Of a DNA stretch of 64,000 nucleotides, positions 36,083 through 45,759 are shown in pieces (the stretch's first letter is position 1; the number at the start of each line of letters is the position of its first letter). A model generated the notes under the pieces. It was given only the letters and a program-made list of their open reading frames with translations, searched no databases and was not told the DNA's origin. The stretch is taken from positions 1 through 64,000 of the forward strand of contig NZ_FOPY01000005.1 in assembly GCF_900113605.1 (NCBI RefSeq), in the 5' to 3' direction. The position numbers and the translations under genes are program-made. Source of the DNA: Modicisalibacter xianhensis (lineage in GTDB: Bacteria > Pseudomonadota > Gammaproteobacteria > Pseudomonadales > Halomonadaceae).

Positions 36083-37480
36083 CTACCGACTTACGCGACG
36101 CGCGCGAAACGACTTGCCCTTCAGTTTGCCCTTGCCGAGCTTCTCGAGTGCCATTCTAGCCACGTCTCGCTCCACGGCGACATAGGCACTGCGCTCGAGT
36201 ACCTTGATCTTCCCGACCTGCTCGCCGCGTATGCCATCCTCGCCGGTCAGCGCACCGAGAATGTCACCGGGCCGCACCTTCTGCTTCTTGCCGCCATCGA
36301 TCTGCAGCGTCGCCATGCGAGGCACGAACGCCGCCTGGCCGCGCGATTCACCGGGCAACGGTTCGTCCACGATGTCCTGCCCCAGGTGCTCCGCCAACCG
36401 CACCAGGCGATGCCCCTCGTCGGGCGAATACAATGTCAGCGCCACCCCCTGATTGCCCGCGCGTCCCGTGCGCCCGATCCGGTGCACGTGAACGTCGAGA
36501 TCGCGCGCGATACGATAGTTGAACACGGCATCGAGCGATGCAATATCCAACCCACGTGCCGCCACGTCGGTGGCCACCAGGATCGACACGCTGCGGTTGT
36601 CGAACAGGACCAGGGTGCGGTCGCGATCACGCTGATCCAGATCGCCATGCAGCGCCAGCGCGCTGAAGCCGAAGTCGCAGAGGGCATCGGCGACCGCCTG
36701 CGTCTCGCGCTTGGTATTGCAGAACACGACGCTGGACTCAGGGCCATGTGCCAGCAACAGCCGGCGCAGTACATCGAGGCGCTGGGCATCGTCATCGATC
36801 CGATAGAAGTGCTGCCGGATGCTGGTGTCGTCATGCGTCGAGGCGATCTCGACATGCGCCGGATCAGTCATCAGCCGCTCGGCGACGGGTCGGATGCCCT
36901 CGCTATAGGTAGCGCTGAACAACAGCGTCTGGCGTGACCCGGGCGTGCACGCCACGATGGCCTCCAAGGTCGCCTGAAAGCCCATGTCGAGCATGCGATC
37001 GGCCTCGTCCAGCACCAGCGTATCGAGCCCATCCAGCACCAGCGCGCCCTTGCGCAAATGCTCTTCAACACGCCCGGGCGTGCCCACGATCACATGCGCA
37101 CCGTGCGCCAGTGAATTCAACTGTGGGCCCAGCGGCGCGCCGCCGCACAGGGACAGCACCTTCACATTGGGCAGGGTACGCGCCAGCTTGCGTATCTCGC
37201 TGGCGACCTGGTCGGCCAGCTCGCGCGTGGGACACAACACGAGCGCCTGGACATGAAACCGGGTCACATCGAGGCGCGACAGCAGGCCGAGGCCGAACGC
37301 GGCGGTCTTGCCCGAACCGGTCTGCCCTTGGGCAATCACGTCTCGGCCCTGCAACATCAGCGGCAGGCTCTCGGCCTGGATAGGCGTCATGGCCCGGTAC
37401 TCCAGCGAGGCCAGGTTCGTCAGCAGTTCGGGCAGCAACGGCAAGGAGGCAAAGGCCTCGGCGCGGATAGGTTCAGACAA
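36083..37480 (-). CDS. dbpA: ATP-dependent RNA helicase DbpA
   Basis: The 465-residue DEAD-box helicase shows the Q-motif region YRAMTPIQAESLPLML, Walker A AQGQTGSGKTAAFG, PTRELADQV, VLDEADRMLDMGF, SATYSEG and HRIGRTGRAG. The C-terminal domain (about residues 390-465) resembles the DbpA RNA-binding domain that recognises 23S rRNA hairpin 92. DbpA acts in late assembly of the large ribosomal subunit. A RIO kinase gene follows after 6 bases. Confidence 0.94.
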   Translation of the reverse strand: MSEPIRAEAFASLPLLPELLTNLASLEYRAMTPIQAESLPLMLQGRDVIAQGQTGSGKTAAFGLGLLSRLDVTRFHVQALVLCPTRELADQVASEIRKLARTLPNVKVLSLCGGAPLGPQLNSLAHGAHVIVGTPGRVEEHLRKGALVLDGLDTLVLDEADRMLDMGFQATLEAIVACTPGSRQTLLFSATYSEGIRPVAERLMTDPAHVEIASTHDDTSIRQHFYRIDDDAQRLDVLRRLLLAHGPESSVVFCNTKRETQAVADALCDFGFSALALHGDLDQRDRDRTLVLFDNRSVSILVATDVAARGLDIASLDAVFNYRIARDLDVHVHRIGRTGRAGNQGVALTLYSPDEGHRLVRLAEHLGQDIVDEPLPGESRGQAAFVPRMATLQIDGGKKQKVRPGDILGALTGEDGIRGEQVGKIKVLERSAYVAVERDVARMALEKLGKGKLKGKSFRARRVSR

Positions 37481-37688
37481 GCTCGGAGGTCCTGTAGAAG
37501 GCAGATGATGCGATACGGCAGGCAGGAACGGGGCAGGAAAACCGGAACGGGAGGATAGCTGCCGTCGAGATAGGTGAGCAAGGTTACCAGAAATACCTGA
37601 TAACGTCTGTCATTGTCGTCTTTCTTGTGGATTCAGCCAGGCTGACCTGACATTTGGCTGAACCCACGTCTCCAAGGATTGAAGGAGG

Positions 37689-38354
37689 CTAGATCATCAA
37701 TACTTCATCGACGTAGCTTCCATTTTCCAGGGCTTCGACGGTCTGCCTGGCAACATCCTCGGCCTCGATACCACCCAGTTCCCTAGCTTGGTCAATGTAC
37801 GCCTCGGCTAGCACCTTGGCGTGTGGCGAGTCGCCCAGGATAGCGGCACCTACCCGATTGAAGCTGACCAATGATGCTGCGTACCCAGTATCGCTGGCGT
37901 GCCGGGCTTCGGCCGTCGGCTCGGTTGGCTGACTCGCGTCGTCGCGTTCGATGTCGGCGTAGCAGGCGTCACCAGGCGCGTTGCCCTGTGTTTTGCCAAT
38001 CAGCATGCAGCGCAGCAGGCTCAGGGAGTCGTCCTCGGAATGGCGTTGCTGCGCCGCGTTCACGCTGGCAAGCGCTTCCTCGTATTGGTGGCGATAGAGC
38101 TGGATCTGCAGTCTGGTGAGCAAGGCTCCGCCATTATCGGGCGACAGGGCCAGGGCTCGCTCGGCGAGAGACATCGCCCGGGATAACGCCTGGTCATCGT
38201 GCCGCTGGATTCCCTGAAGCATGCGTTTCGCCGCCTGGCGCTGGAGTTCCTCGGCGCCTTGGGCATCCGCGGCCAGGCTCGCCTGGCAGGCAAAGGCCAT
38301 CCACACCGCCGTCAACAAGGCGGGCGTCTTCTGGATCATGAACATTGCTGGCAT
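37689..38354 (-). CDS. Secreted protein with TPR-like helical repeats, function unknown
   Basis: The 221-residue protein has a signal peptide (MIQKTPALLTAVWMAFACQA, with SLA then ADA at the likely cleavage site). TPR-like helices follow: LSRAMSLAERALALSPDNGGALLTRLQIQLYRHQYEEALASVN. The frame extends to 38549, but the upstream codons do not look like secreted-protein sequence. No strong ribosome binding site precedes any of the clustered ATGs (38354, 38345, 38339), so the start is uncertain. Two cysteines could form a disulfide. No family is recognised. Confidence 0.65.
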   Translation of the reverse strand: MPAMFMIQKTPALLTAVWMAFACQASLAADAQGAEELQRQAAKRMLQGIQRHDDQALSRAMSLAERALALSPDNGGALLTRLQIQLYRHQYEEALASVNAAQQRHSEDDSLSLLRCMLIGKTQGNAPGDACYADIERDDASQPTEPTAEARHASDTGYAASLVSFNRVGAAILGDSPHAKVLAEAYIDQARELGGIEAEDVARQTVEALENGSYVDEVLMI

Positions 38355-38606
38355 TACCGGGTTGGTATGGAATGAAAAACACCCACAAGGTAGTGCAGAA
38401 AAACTCATGCTTCCAATGACACAAAAAACTAATTTCCTAATACTTAATGAAGCCATGCCTGTTCGGGCCGGCATACTCTGTTCCCGGAAACACGAGCGAC
38501 CGCCACCTGCACGGGACCAAGCTGGCCATGGCGGAAATAAACCTGCCACACTAGGCGGATGTTGAGTAAAATTCGCGCGTCGATGACAACCTGACAGGAC
38601 AAAGAC

Positions 38607-39335
38607 ATGGGTAGGGCCTTCCAGAACCGCAAGGAATCCATGGCCAAGACGGCCGCCGCCAAGACCAAGGTATACAGCAAGTACGGTCGCGAGATTTACG
38701 TCTGCGCCAAGGCGGGTGGAGTCGACCCCAACGGCAACCTGGCGCTACGCAGCCTGATGGACCGCGCCAAGAAGGATCAGGTGCCCTCTCACGTCATCGA
38801 GAAGGCGCTCGACAAGGCCAAGGGCGGCGGTGGCGAGGACTATTCTGCGGCACGCTACGAAGGGTTCGGCCCCGGCAACTGCATGGTCATCGTGGAGTGT
38901 CTTACCGACAATCCGAACCGTACCTTCGGTGACGTGCGCATGTGCTTCAACAAGACCAAGAGCAAGATCGGCACGCCGGGCAGCGTCAGCCACATGTTCG
39001 ATCACAGCGCCATCTTCGCCTTCGCCGGCAGTGACGAGGAAGCCACGCTCGAGGCACTGATGGAAGCCGATGTCGACGTCACCGATATCGAGAACGAGGA
39101 CGGCCACATCACCGTCTTCGCGCCTCACACCGAGTACGCCAAGGCCAAGCAGGCATTGATCGATGCCTTCGGCGAGATCGACTTCGAAATCGATGAGATC
39201 CAGTTCCTGCCACAGGCCACCACGCCGATCAGCGGCGACGACGTGGCCCAGTTCGAGAAACTGCTCGACATGCTCAACGAACTCGACGACGTGCAGAACG
39301 TCTACCACAGTGCCGAGATCGAAGAGACTGCCTGA
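38607..39335 (+). CDS. YebC/PmpR-family protein (YeeN-like)
   Basis: The 242-residue protein begins [20 protein letters not shown] and contains the family core [31 protein letters not shown]. The family was named as transcriptional regulators; recent work links YebC proteins to translation of difficult proline-rich stretches. This subtype starts MGRAFQNRK rather than MAGHSKWAN, so it is a paralogue of the yebC next to ruvC. It stands alone, with a hairpin downstream. Confidence 0.93.
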   Translation: MGRAFQNRKESMAKTAAAKTKVYSKYGREIYVCAKAGGVDPNGNLALRSLMDRAKKDQVPSHVIEKALDKAKGGGGEDYSAARYEGFGPGNCMVIVECLTDNPNRTFGDVRMCFNKTKSKIGTPGSVSHMFDHSAIFAFAGSDEEATLEALMEADVDVTDIENEDGHITVFAPHTEYAKAKQALIDAFGEIDFEIDEIQFLPQATTPISGDDVAQFEKLLDMLNELDDVQNVYHSAEIEETA

Positions 39336-39360
39336 CGTTTGCCCATCAGCGTTTATCCCG

Positions 39361-39384
39361 TCGGCCCGCCCTTGTGCGGGCCGA
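39361..39384. terminator. Hairpin between YebC-family gene and K+-channel gene
   Basis: Perfect 9-bp arms TCGGCCCGC (39361-39369) and GCGGGCCGA (39376-39384) separate convergent genes. The T-run is weak (TGTCATTTG). Confidence 0.7.
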
Positions 39385-39397
39385 TGTCATTTGTGGC

Positions 39398-39823
39398 TTA
39401 TCGGGTATTCCAGTAGCGCTGCATCTCCACGAACAGAAACGAGGCTGTCCAGGTCACCAGTACCAGGCCGGTCAGCGACTCGATCCCTGTCAGGTAACGC
39501 AGATCACCGTGCGGCTGGATATCGCCGAAGCCCAGCGTGGTGAACGTGGTGAAGGAAAAGTAGGCACAGTCCAGCAGACTGCCATCGAAGTTGCCCTCCA
39601 ACCGGCCCAAGCCCTCCAGGCGATTCCATACGTAATACACCAGAGCAAATAGCCACACCTCCACGGCATGGGCCACCAGCGCTACGCTTACGCCCAGAAT
39701 GATGCGAAAGCGATGCCTCAGTCTCATTCGCGGTAGATGTACCGTCAGACGGTACAGGAACTCGTAATGGATGAAGACGGCGAGTGCCACTACGGCACCA
39801 TTGACGAGAAAGATCAGCAGCAT
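39398..39823 (-). CDS. Small ion channel (K+-channel pore domain)
   Basis: The 141-residue membrane protein has the selectivity-filter motif TTFTTLGFGDIQPHGD between hydrophobic helices, matching the two-helix pore domain of potassium channels. Additional N-terminal helices (LLIFLVNGAVVALAVFIHYEF, LGVSVALVAHAVEVWLFALVYYVW) make about four membrane segments in total. No RCK or cyclic-nucleotide domain is present, so gating is unknown. Conducting K+ is inferred from the GFGD filter, a variant of GYGD. Confidence 0.88.
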   Translation of the reverse strand: MLLIFLVNGAVVALAVFIHYEFLYRLTVHLPRMRLRHRFRIILGVSVALVAHAVEVWLFALVYYVWNRLEGLGRLEGNFDGSLLDCAYFSFTTFTTLGFGDIQPHGDLRYLTGIESLTGLVLVTWTASFLFVEMQRYWNTR

Positions 39824-40025
39824 GCTCTGCCTGTCGATTGGTCTTGTAGAAACGGTCGGCCTGCGTCGTCAGCATTGTACCCCGGTCATTGGTGGTCTCA
39901 CGTCATTTGGCTAGCCTTCCAGGGTCTGACTATGCTGGAGACACAGGCAACGACTTGCCTGTCAGTCAATGGCCCGATGGATTGGTGCCGCAGTCACGGT
40001 ACCTCGTGAAACAGGAGGTTTGACG

Positions 40026-40214
40026 ATGCCAGCGAAATCCCAAGCCCAGCAGATGGCGGCAGGTGCCGCCCTGGCCGCCAAGCGCGGAGAGAAGAAGGTC
40101 AGCGAATTGGAGGGGGCCTCCAAGCAGATGTATGAGTCCATGGACGAAGAAGAACTGGAAAAGATGGCGTCCTCTTCACAGAAGGGCAAACCGGCCCATA
40201 ACCGAAAGTCCTGA
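40026..40214 (+). CDS. DUF3008-type small basic protein
   Basis: The 62-residue protein begins MPAKSQAQQMAAGAALAAKR and continues with SKQMYESMDEEELEKMASS and a basic tail KGKPAHNRKS. It matches my memory of the DUF3008 family of small conserved proteins of unknown function. The start at 40026 has a strong AGGAGG seven bases upstream, which decides it over the longer frame beginning at 39969. Confidence 0.85.
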   Translation: MPAKSQAQQMAAGAALAAKRGEKKVSELEGASKQMYESMDEEELEKMASSSQKGKPAHNRKS

Positions 40215-40391
40215 CCGACGGCTCTGACCCCGAGAGGTTGCGCCAATCACCGGCGCAGCCTTTCTTTAATGGTTGCCATCGTGGCACGATCGGGCATTCA
40301 TGACAGGTTTCTTACCGGTACGTTTCTTTCCCTCCTCTGAACGGTGGTCTACCGTGAAGAAGTGCCCTTCGTCCACCTGCCGAGCGAACGC

Positions 40392-41000
40392 ATGAATATC
40401 AACGAACGACCGCCCCACCACACTACCCACCCCCAGCTTTCTCCGCGCCGCCAGATGGCTCTCTTCGCCAGGAACTTCTTCAAGCATCCCAAGATGCTTG
40501 GATCGATCATTCCCAGCTCGCCCTACCTGGTCCGGCGCATGTTGAATCATGTCGATTGGCAGCGCGCCGAGGTACTGGTGGAATACGGTCCGGGAGTCGG
40601 CACCTTCACCAAGGAAATCCTGCGTCAGATGCGCCCCGATGCCGTACTGATCGTTCTCGAGACCAACGGTGATTTCGTCGACTATCTCCAGCAGGCTTAT
40701 CCGGATCCGCGTCTTCAGGTCGTGCATGGCTCAGCGGCGGATGTTCAGCAGATCATTGAGGAACGTGGCCTGGCATCGGTCGACTATGTGATTGCCGGAA
40801 TTCCGTTCAGCACCCTACCGGCCGAGGTCGGAGAATCCATCCTGAACGCAACGCGTCAGGTCATCTCGGCCAATGGCGCCTTTCTGCTTTATCAGTTCTC
40901 ACCCAATCTCTTCTCCACCCTGCGACGGATATTTTCGGACGTATCACGTGAATTCGAGCCATTCAACTTTCTGCCGGCTCATATCTACCACTGTCGGTAG
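40392..41000 (+). CDS. Class I SAM-dependent methyltransferase, phospholipid-methyltransferase-like
   Basis: The 202-residue protein has LFARNFFKHPKMLGSIIPSSPYLVRRML, then the SAM-binding motif VLVEYGPGVGTFTKEILRQM and LIVLETNGDFVDYL. This resembles PmtA/KsgA-like methyltransferases that act on phosphatidylethanolamine or RNA adenines. The post-I motif VIAGIPFSTLP takes the place of NLPY in KsgA, so a lipid or small-molecule substrate is more likely. The start is uncertain: the frame extends to 40344, and neither ATG has a strong ribosome binding site. Confidence 0.78.
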   Translation: MNINERPPHHTTHPQLSPRRQMALFARNFFKHPKMLGSIIPSSPYLVRRMLNHVDWQRAEVLVEYGPGVGTFTKEILRQMRPDAVLIVLETNGDFVDYLQQAYPDPRLQVVHGSAADVQQIIEERGLASVDYVIAGIPFSTLPAEVGESILNATRQVISANGAFLLYQFSPNLFSTLRRIFSDVSREFEPFNFLPAHIYHCR

Positions 41001-41310
41001 ACTCGCCAGGTAAGTGGAAACGACAACAGGCCTGCCATCTGGCAGGCCTGTTGTCGTTTCCGGCATCCGATGCCAGCGCGTAACGATCAGTTCTCGAAAC
41101 CAGCCAACGCTTCCTTGTACAACTTTCATATCGAGTCCACCCATTCGGTGAATCGCATGACTTTCACGCCCTGAAGCCTGCTCAAACTGCCGACACATAA
41201 CATTACGCAAGAAATCTTGTTGTCTCGAAGATTTGTGTCTAGTTTTTGTATAGGTCCTGTCGAACGACATGCCTGGTGTCACCACGATCATGTTCGAGGA
41301 GCAACACATC
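41001..41310. other. Intergenic region upstream of the fasciclin gene
   Basis: The first part holds the strong hairpin at 41016-41061. The remainder (41080-41310) is AT-richer than neighbouring genes and must contain the fasciclin promoter, which I could not assign to a consensus. Confidence 0.5.
41016..41061 (+). terminator. Very long perfect hairpin after the methyltransferase gene
   Basis: Arms 41016-41036 and 41041-41061 pair perfectly over 21 bp with an ATCT loop, starting 15 bases after the stop codon. The right arm ends TTGTCGTTTCC. It is probably an intrinsic terminator despite lacking an uninterrupted T-run. Confidence 0.85.
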
Positions 41311-41817
41311 ATGAAGGCACTCGTCAGCAATACTACCCGCTGGATTGGCGTCGGCATTCTGGGAATGGCGATGGCTGGCGCGGTCCACGCCGATCATCAC
41401 GGCATGAAGAAGGACATCATCGAAACGGCCAGCGAGGCAGGCAACTTCCAGACACTCGCCAAGGCTGTTGAAGCCGCTGGCCTGACGGAAACCCTCAAGG
41501 GCGACGGTCCCTTTACCGTCTTCGCCCCAACCGATGCCGCGTTCGACAAACTTCCCGAAGGCACGGTGGAGGACCTGCTCAAGCCCGAAAATCAGGATCA
41601 ATTGAAAAGCGTACTGACCTATCACGTCGTGCCCGAAAAAGTGATGGCCGAAGATGCCATGGGGGCGGATAGTCTCACCACGGTACAGGGTCAGGAGCTT
41701 TCCATCTCAACCGAGAATGATCAGGTCATGATCAACGATGCCACCGTCACCCAGGCTGATATCAAAGCCAGTAACGGTGTAATCCATGCCATCGATAGCG
41801 TATTGATGCCGGAGTAA
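41311..41817 (+). CDS. Secreted fasciclin-domain protein
   Basis: The 168-residue precursor has a signal peptide (MKALVSNTTRWIGVGILGMA then MAGAVHA) and one FAS1 domain. The H1 box DGPFTVFAPTDAAFDKLP lies at about residues 67-84 and the H2-like NGVIHAIDSVLMPE at the C-terminus. FAS1 proteins are extracellular or periplasmic adhesion-like proteins. The start at 41311 has GAGGAG upstream. It is a single-gene unit with its own terminator. Confidence 0.92.
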   Translation: MKALVSNTTRWIGVGILGMAMAGAVHADHHGMKKDIIETASEAGNFQTLAKAVEAAGLTETLKGDGPFTVFAPTDAAFDKLPEGTVEDLLKPENQDQLKSVLTYHVVPEKVMAEDAMGADSLTTVQGQELSISTENDQVMINDATVTQADIKASNGVIHAIDSVLMPE

Positions 41818-41851
41818 GCGTCCCGAACGGGAATCATTGCCCGTCCTGTTT

Positions 41852-41875
41852 GCCGCCCGTTTGGGCGGCTTTTTT
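41852..41875 (+). terminator. Rho-independent terminator of the fasciclin gene
   Basis: GCCGCCC (41852-41858), loop GTTT, GGGCGGC (41863-41869) and six Ts form a canonical terminator 34 bases after the stop codon. Confidence 0.93.
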
Positions 41876-41895
41876 ATCGGCTGAGTTCCGGTTGG

Positions 41896-43191
41896 CTAGT
41901 CGACCCGCCATATGACATTGCCGACATCATCGGCAACCAGCAAGCCGCCCCGTGCATCGATGGCCACGCCGACAGGACGCCCGAGTGCCTTGCCCCCTTC
42001 GCTCAAGAACCCGGTCAGCACGTCTTCCGGCAAGCCGGCGGGTTCGCCATTCTCGAATGGCACGAAGATCACCTTGTAGCCGCTGTGCGGCTTGCGGTTC
42101 CATGAGCCGTGCTGGCCAACGAACATGCCGCTGGCAAAGCGTACCGGAAGCGAATTGTTCCCGGCAGACGCCAGGCCCAGCGATGCGGTATGTGGGCCTA
42201 GGGCGTAGTCGGGCACGATGGCACGCTCGACCAGCTCGGGGCGCTGCGGTTCGACACGGTCATCCACATGCTGGCCAAAATAGCTGTACGGCCAGCCGTA
42301 GAAGCCACCAGGCTGCACGGACGTCATGTAATCCGGGACCAGATCGCTGCCCAGCATATCGCGTTCGTTGACGGCGACCCACAACTCGCCTGTCTGGGGT
42401 TGCCAGGCCATGCCCACCGGATTGCGCAGGCCGGAAGCATAGATGCGGTGCTCGCCCGTGACCGGATCGATTTCCCAGATCGCTGCGCGCCCTTTTTCCT
42501 TGTCCATTCCTCTCTCGGCCACATTGCTGTTCGAACCAACACCCACGTAAAGGCGCTTGCCATCGGGACTGGCGATCAGGCTCTTGGTCCAGTGGTGATT
42601 GATCGGCCCCGCAGGCAGTTCGACGACGGTCTCGCCCGGCGAAGTAATACGTGTCTGGCCTTCTTGATACGGAAAGCGCACCACGGCATCGGTGTTGGCC
42701 ACATAAAAGTCGTTACCCACCAGCGCCATGCCGAACGGCGAATGCAGTCCCTCCAGGAACACCGAACGCTGATCCGCCACCCCGTCGGCGTCAGTATCGC
42801 GCAACAAGGTGATACGCTCGGCGCTTTCGCCGCCCGCCCCCGCCCGCTTCATGAACCAGCCCATGATTCTGGCCTTCAGGCCCCTGGATTCCTTGGGCGG
42901 GCGGTTGGTTTCGGCCACCAGCACATCGCCATTGGGCAGCACATAGAGCCAGCGGGGGTGGTCGAGACCGTCAGCGAAGGCGACCACCTCGGTGCCAAAG
43001 GTCGCCTGTGGCTTGCCACCGGATGGCCACCCTTGTGCCGGCGCGATATTGACGGTGGGAAACAGTGTCTCGCTGGGCGGTGGCAGGATGGGATCGGGCC
43101 CGGTACCCGCCGATACCGGCAGGCGGGCCACATCACCACAGGCCGTCAGCATCGATGTCAGGACTGCTATGGTAGTCCAGCGTACGTTCAT
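41896..43191 (-). CDS. PQQ-type sugar/sorbosone dehydrogenase family lipoprotein
   Basis: The 431-residue beta-propeller protein resembles the soluble glucose/sorbosone dehydrogenase family. It shows [85 protein letters not shown] and a final [13 protein letters not shown]. The start at 43191 gives a lipoprotein signal, [19 protein letters not shown], with lipobox LTAC; the upstream frame to 43338 is not signal-like. It probably oxidises an aldose in the periplasm using PQQ. A paralogue lies at 57942-59249. Confidence 0.88.
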   Translation of the reverse strand: MNVRWTTIAVLTSMLTACGDVARLPVSAGTGPDPILPPPSETLFPTVNIAPAQGWPSGGKPQATFGTEVVAFADGLDHPRWLYVLPNGDVLVAETNRPPKESRGLKARIMGWFMKRAGAGGESAERITLLRDTDADGVADQRSVFLEGLHSPFGMALVGNDFYVANTDAVVRFPYQEGQTRITSPGETVVELPAGPINHHWTKSLIASPDGKRLYVGVGSNSNVAERGMDKEKGRAAIWEIDPVTGEHRIYASGLRNPVGMAWQPQTGELWVAVNERDMLGSDLVPDYMTSVQPGGFYGWPYSYFGQHVDDRVEPQRPELVERAIVPDYALGPHTASLGLASAGNNSLPVRFASGMFVGQHGSWNRKPHSGYKVIFVPFENGEPAGLPEDVLTGFLSEGGKALGRPVGVAIDARGGLLVADDVGNVIWRVD

Positions 43192-43371
43192 CCCAGCGTC
43201 TCCCCTCGAAGGGCAATGGCACCTGCGGTGGCCATCGCTTTTATAGCGAGCGTAGCCGGCCTGGGCGTATCGGCCAAGCCAGGTCGCAGTTGCGGAGAGG
43301 CGGGTATGCAAAGGGAGGATACACAAAGGGCAGACCATGTTGGCCTGCCCTGAAAGCGGCGACGCGTGGCG

Positions 43372-43863
43372 TCATCCCGCCTTCTGATTAATATCCTTCT
43401 TGGCCAGTTTCGTCAGCTTCTCATCGGTAGCCTTTTCCTCCTTGAGGGTCTCGGCCAGGATGTTCTTGGCTTCGGTGTAGCCCAGTTGCCCGGCCAGGGA
43501 AATGACCGTACCGTAGGCGGCAATCTCGAAGTGCTCGACCTTCTGCGCCGCACCGATCAGGGCGGCATCCAGCACAGGTCCCTTCTCACCTGCCTCGATC
43601 AATTCCTGACCTTCCTCGATTAGGCTCTCCATCGCATAGCTCTTGATCCGCTTGACGCGAATATCGGGGATCGTATCCACAGCCTGCTCGATGCGCTCCA
43701 CCTGGCCTCGTGTTTCTTCCAAATGCTCCTTGAATGCCTCGGCCAGTTGAGGATCGTCGGCGGCACGCGCCATCTTGGGCAGTGCACGTGTAATCTGCTT
43801 TTCCGCGCTATTGATTTCGGAAAGCAGGCGGATAAACAGATCATTCGGGGTCTTGATAACCAT
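43372..43863 (-). CDS. DUF892 ferritin-like protein (YciF family)
   Basis: The 163-residue helical protein begins MVIKTPNDLFIRLLSEINSAEKQITRALPKMAR and contains LIGAAQKVEHFEIAAYGTVISLAGQLG. This is the DUF892/YciF pattern with Glu and His residues on helices that could bind a di-metal site. YciF-type proteins are induced by osmotic and general stress in enterobacteria. It is a single gene; the 332-base region upstream holds its promoter. Confidence 0.9.
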   Translation of the reverse strand: MVIKTPNDLFIRLLSEINSAEKQITRALPKMARAADDPQLAEAFKEHLEETRGQVERIEQAVDTIPDIRVKRIKSYAMESLIEEGQELIEAGEKGPVLDAALIGAAQKVEHFEIAAYGTVISLAGQLGYTEAKNILAETLKEEKATDEKLTKLAKKDINQKAG

Positions 43864-44195
43864 AACTTGCTCCGTCTCGACAGTGATTCCGTTTACTGAT
43901 CAAGCGATGCCGCTTTCTCAAGCTAGCAGCGGTTTCTTCACTGACAAGCGGGCGACAGCCGGAGCTTTCCTTTCCTTACCAAAGAACACATCAGGCATTT
44001 AAAAAACCCATTCTGCTTACCTTTGGCAGAACAAGTTAGCCCAATCGGGCGTCCGAAACGCGCGGATTACCCAGTGTCGCTTTTCGTCACCTGACCGGCC
44101 TGTGCACGGATTCGGCAAAGGCTAGACTCATGAAATATTTAGCGGTATGCGCCACGCCGGATGCGTGGTATCGAAACCCTCAGGGAGGAATTCTC
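43864..44195. other. Intergenic region between the DUF892 and MBL-fold genes
   Basis: This 332-base divergent region must hold promoters for both neighbours. I see no convincing consensus promoter, hairpin or small gene. The frame of the MBL gene extends to 44130, but the upstream codons are unlikely to be translated. Confidence 0.45.
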
Positions 44196-45041
44196 ATGGC
44201 CGACAATCCGTTGCGCCACAAGCACATGCCAATGACCTCGATCAAGAGCGGCGACCTCTTCGAGGTGCTGCCCGATGTGGCCGGCCTCACCGTACAGATC
44301 GTCAATGTCTATTTCGTGGGGCTGCCCGACAGCGACGACTGGGTTCTCGTCGATACCGGCATGCCCGACGCCATGGAAGAGATCGTCGATGCCGCCATGC
44401 ACCGCTTCGGCAAAGACGTCCCCCCCAAGGCGATCCTGCTGACGCACGGCCACTTCGATCATGTCGGGTCGGCAGTGGAACTGGCCGAACACTGGGGCGT
44501 CCCGATCTACGCGCACCCCCAGGAGATGCCCTACCTGACCGGCGAGGAACGCTACCCCGATCCCGACTCCGACGTTGAAGGTGGACTGATCGCCAAGCTA
44601 TCGGGGTATTTTCCCAACACGCCGGTCAATCTGCGCCCCTTCGTCCATCTGCTGCCGGAAGATGGCCGCGTCCCCGGCCTGCCGGGTTGGCGCTGGGTGG
44701 CAACGCCAGGGCACACGCCGGGGCATGTCTCGTTCTTTCGCAACGAAGATCGTGCCATGATCGTCGGCGACGCCTTCGTTACCGTGCGCCAGGACAAGCT
44801 TTATCAGGTCCTGACCCAGCACAAGGAAATCAGCGGACCACCCCGCTATTTCACGCCTGACTGGGACGAAGCCCGCGAGTCGGTCAAGCGCTTGTCGGCG
44901 CTCAAACCCAGCGTGGCCATGACCGGCCATGGCCGGCCGATGTCGGGAGACGAGCTGGTGACTGGACTGGAAACGCTGGCCCTGAACTTCGACAAGCTGG
45001 CCTTGCCAGCGCACGGCAAGTATGTCGACGACTCGCAGTGA
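44196..45041 (+). CDS. MBL-fold metallo-hydrolase
   Basis: The 281-residue metallo-beta-lactamase-fold hydrolase has the metal-binding motif LTHGHFDHVGSAVELAEHWG (HxHxDH), a later GHTPGHVSFF histidine, IVGDAFVTV with the bridging Asp, and a terminal MTGHGRPM histidine. The start at 44196 has AGGGAGGAATTCTC upstream. Substrate is not identifiable; glyoxalase II-like, lactonase and quinol hydrolases share the fold. It begins its own transcription unit. Confidence 0.9.
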   Translation: MADNPLRHKHMPMTSIKSGDLFEVLPDVAGLTVQIVNVYFVGLPDSDDWVLVDTGMPDAMEEIVDAAMHRFGKDVPPKAILLTHGHFDHVGSAVELAEHWGVPIYAHPQEMPYLTGEERYPDPDSDVEGGLIAKLSGYFPNTPVNLRPFVHLLPEDGRVPGLPGWRWVATPGHTPGHVSFFRNEDRAMIVGDAFVTVRQDKLYQVLTQHKEISGPPRYFTPDWDEARESVKRLSALKPSVAMTGHGRPMSGDELVTGLETLALNFDKLALPAHGKYVDDSQ

Positions 45042-45047
45042 ACGACC

Positions 45048-45078
45048 GGGCCCGCTCAACTCGAGTGACGGCGGGCCC
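45048..45078 (+). terminator. Probable terminator of the MBL-fold gene
   Basis: GGGCCCGC (45048-45055) pairs with GCGGGCCC (45071-45078), and TCA with TGA pair inside. A T-run occurs only about 12 bases later, so efficiency is uncertain. Confidence 0.6.
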
Positions 45079-45304
45079 TGACGATGCTGACTTTTTCAGG
45101 AGCTTTTTCCTCATGGCGGCCCGTTGGGGACACGCTATCTTCAAGATAATCGCTCCACGACAAAACAATATTAGCCGCCACGCCCACCAATCCGCTGTCC
45201 CTTGCGACAGTCAATTTCACCGACATTTTTTCCTTCGCCTTGGCCGCACATCATGCAGGGCACCCGGCCAAGGCGTCGGGCTCTCTCGGGCAAGGAGTCA
45301 ATTC

Positions 45305-45592
45305 ATGGATATCGCGGTTACCTTCGAGTCGCTGGATGATGCCTATGCGCCGCCAGCGTTGCAGGCGATTCAGGTCAACGTGATTTTCGATCCGTCACTT
45401 GTGCGCCGGCTGGCCTATGCCAAGCTGCGCCTCGATCGCCTTGAGCAGGACCGGGCCTCGCGGGATCTGAGCGCGCTGATGTCCGCCCGGGTGGAATTCG
45501 CCCTGGCCTCCCGCGCCTTGGCCGATCACCTGATCGCCCAGCAGTTTCCGGTCGCTCCCGGTCCTGACTGCAGTGGGAGCTTTCCTGCCTGA
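45305..45592 (+). CDS. Hypothetical 95-residue protein
   Basis: The protein begins MDIAVTFESLDDAYAPPALQ and has a helical middle LVRRLAYAKLRLDRLEQDRASRDLSALMSARVEFALASRAL. No family is recognised and there is no signal peptide. The start at 45305 has AAGGAGTCAATTC upstream, a good ribosome binding site, which supports translation over the longer frame from 45038. Confidence 0.6.
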   Translation: MDIAVTFESLDDAYAPPALQAIQVNVIFDPSLVRRLAYAKLRLDRLEQDRASRDLSALMSARVEFALASRALADHLIAQQFPVAPGPDCSGSFPA

Positions 45593-45759
45593 ACCTGCGG
45601 AGTGAGCCATAACCCACGGGCTACGCCACACCAACCGAGTGTTACGCCACTATCCTGTGCTGACAGGAAAAAAACAGTATGCTGATATAGCGACAACGTT
45701 ATTACGGAGTAAAAAGCACGATCGATCACTGACAATCGATACCAGCGCAGGAGGCTCTC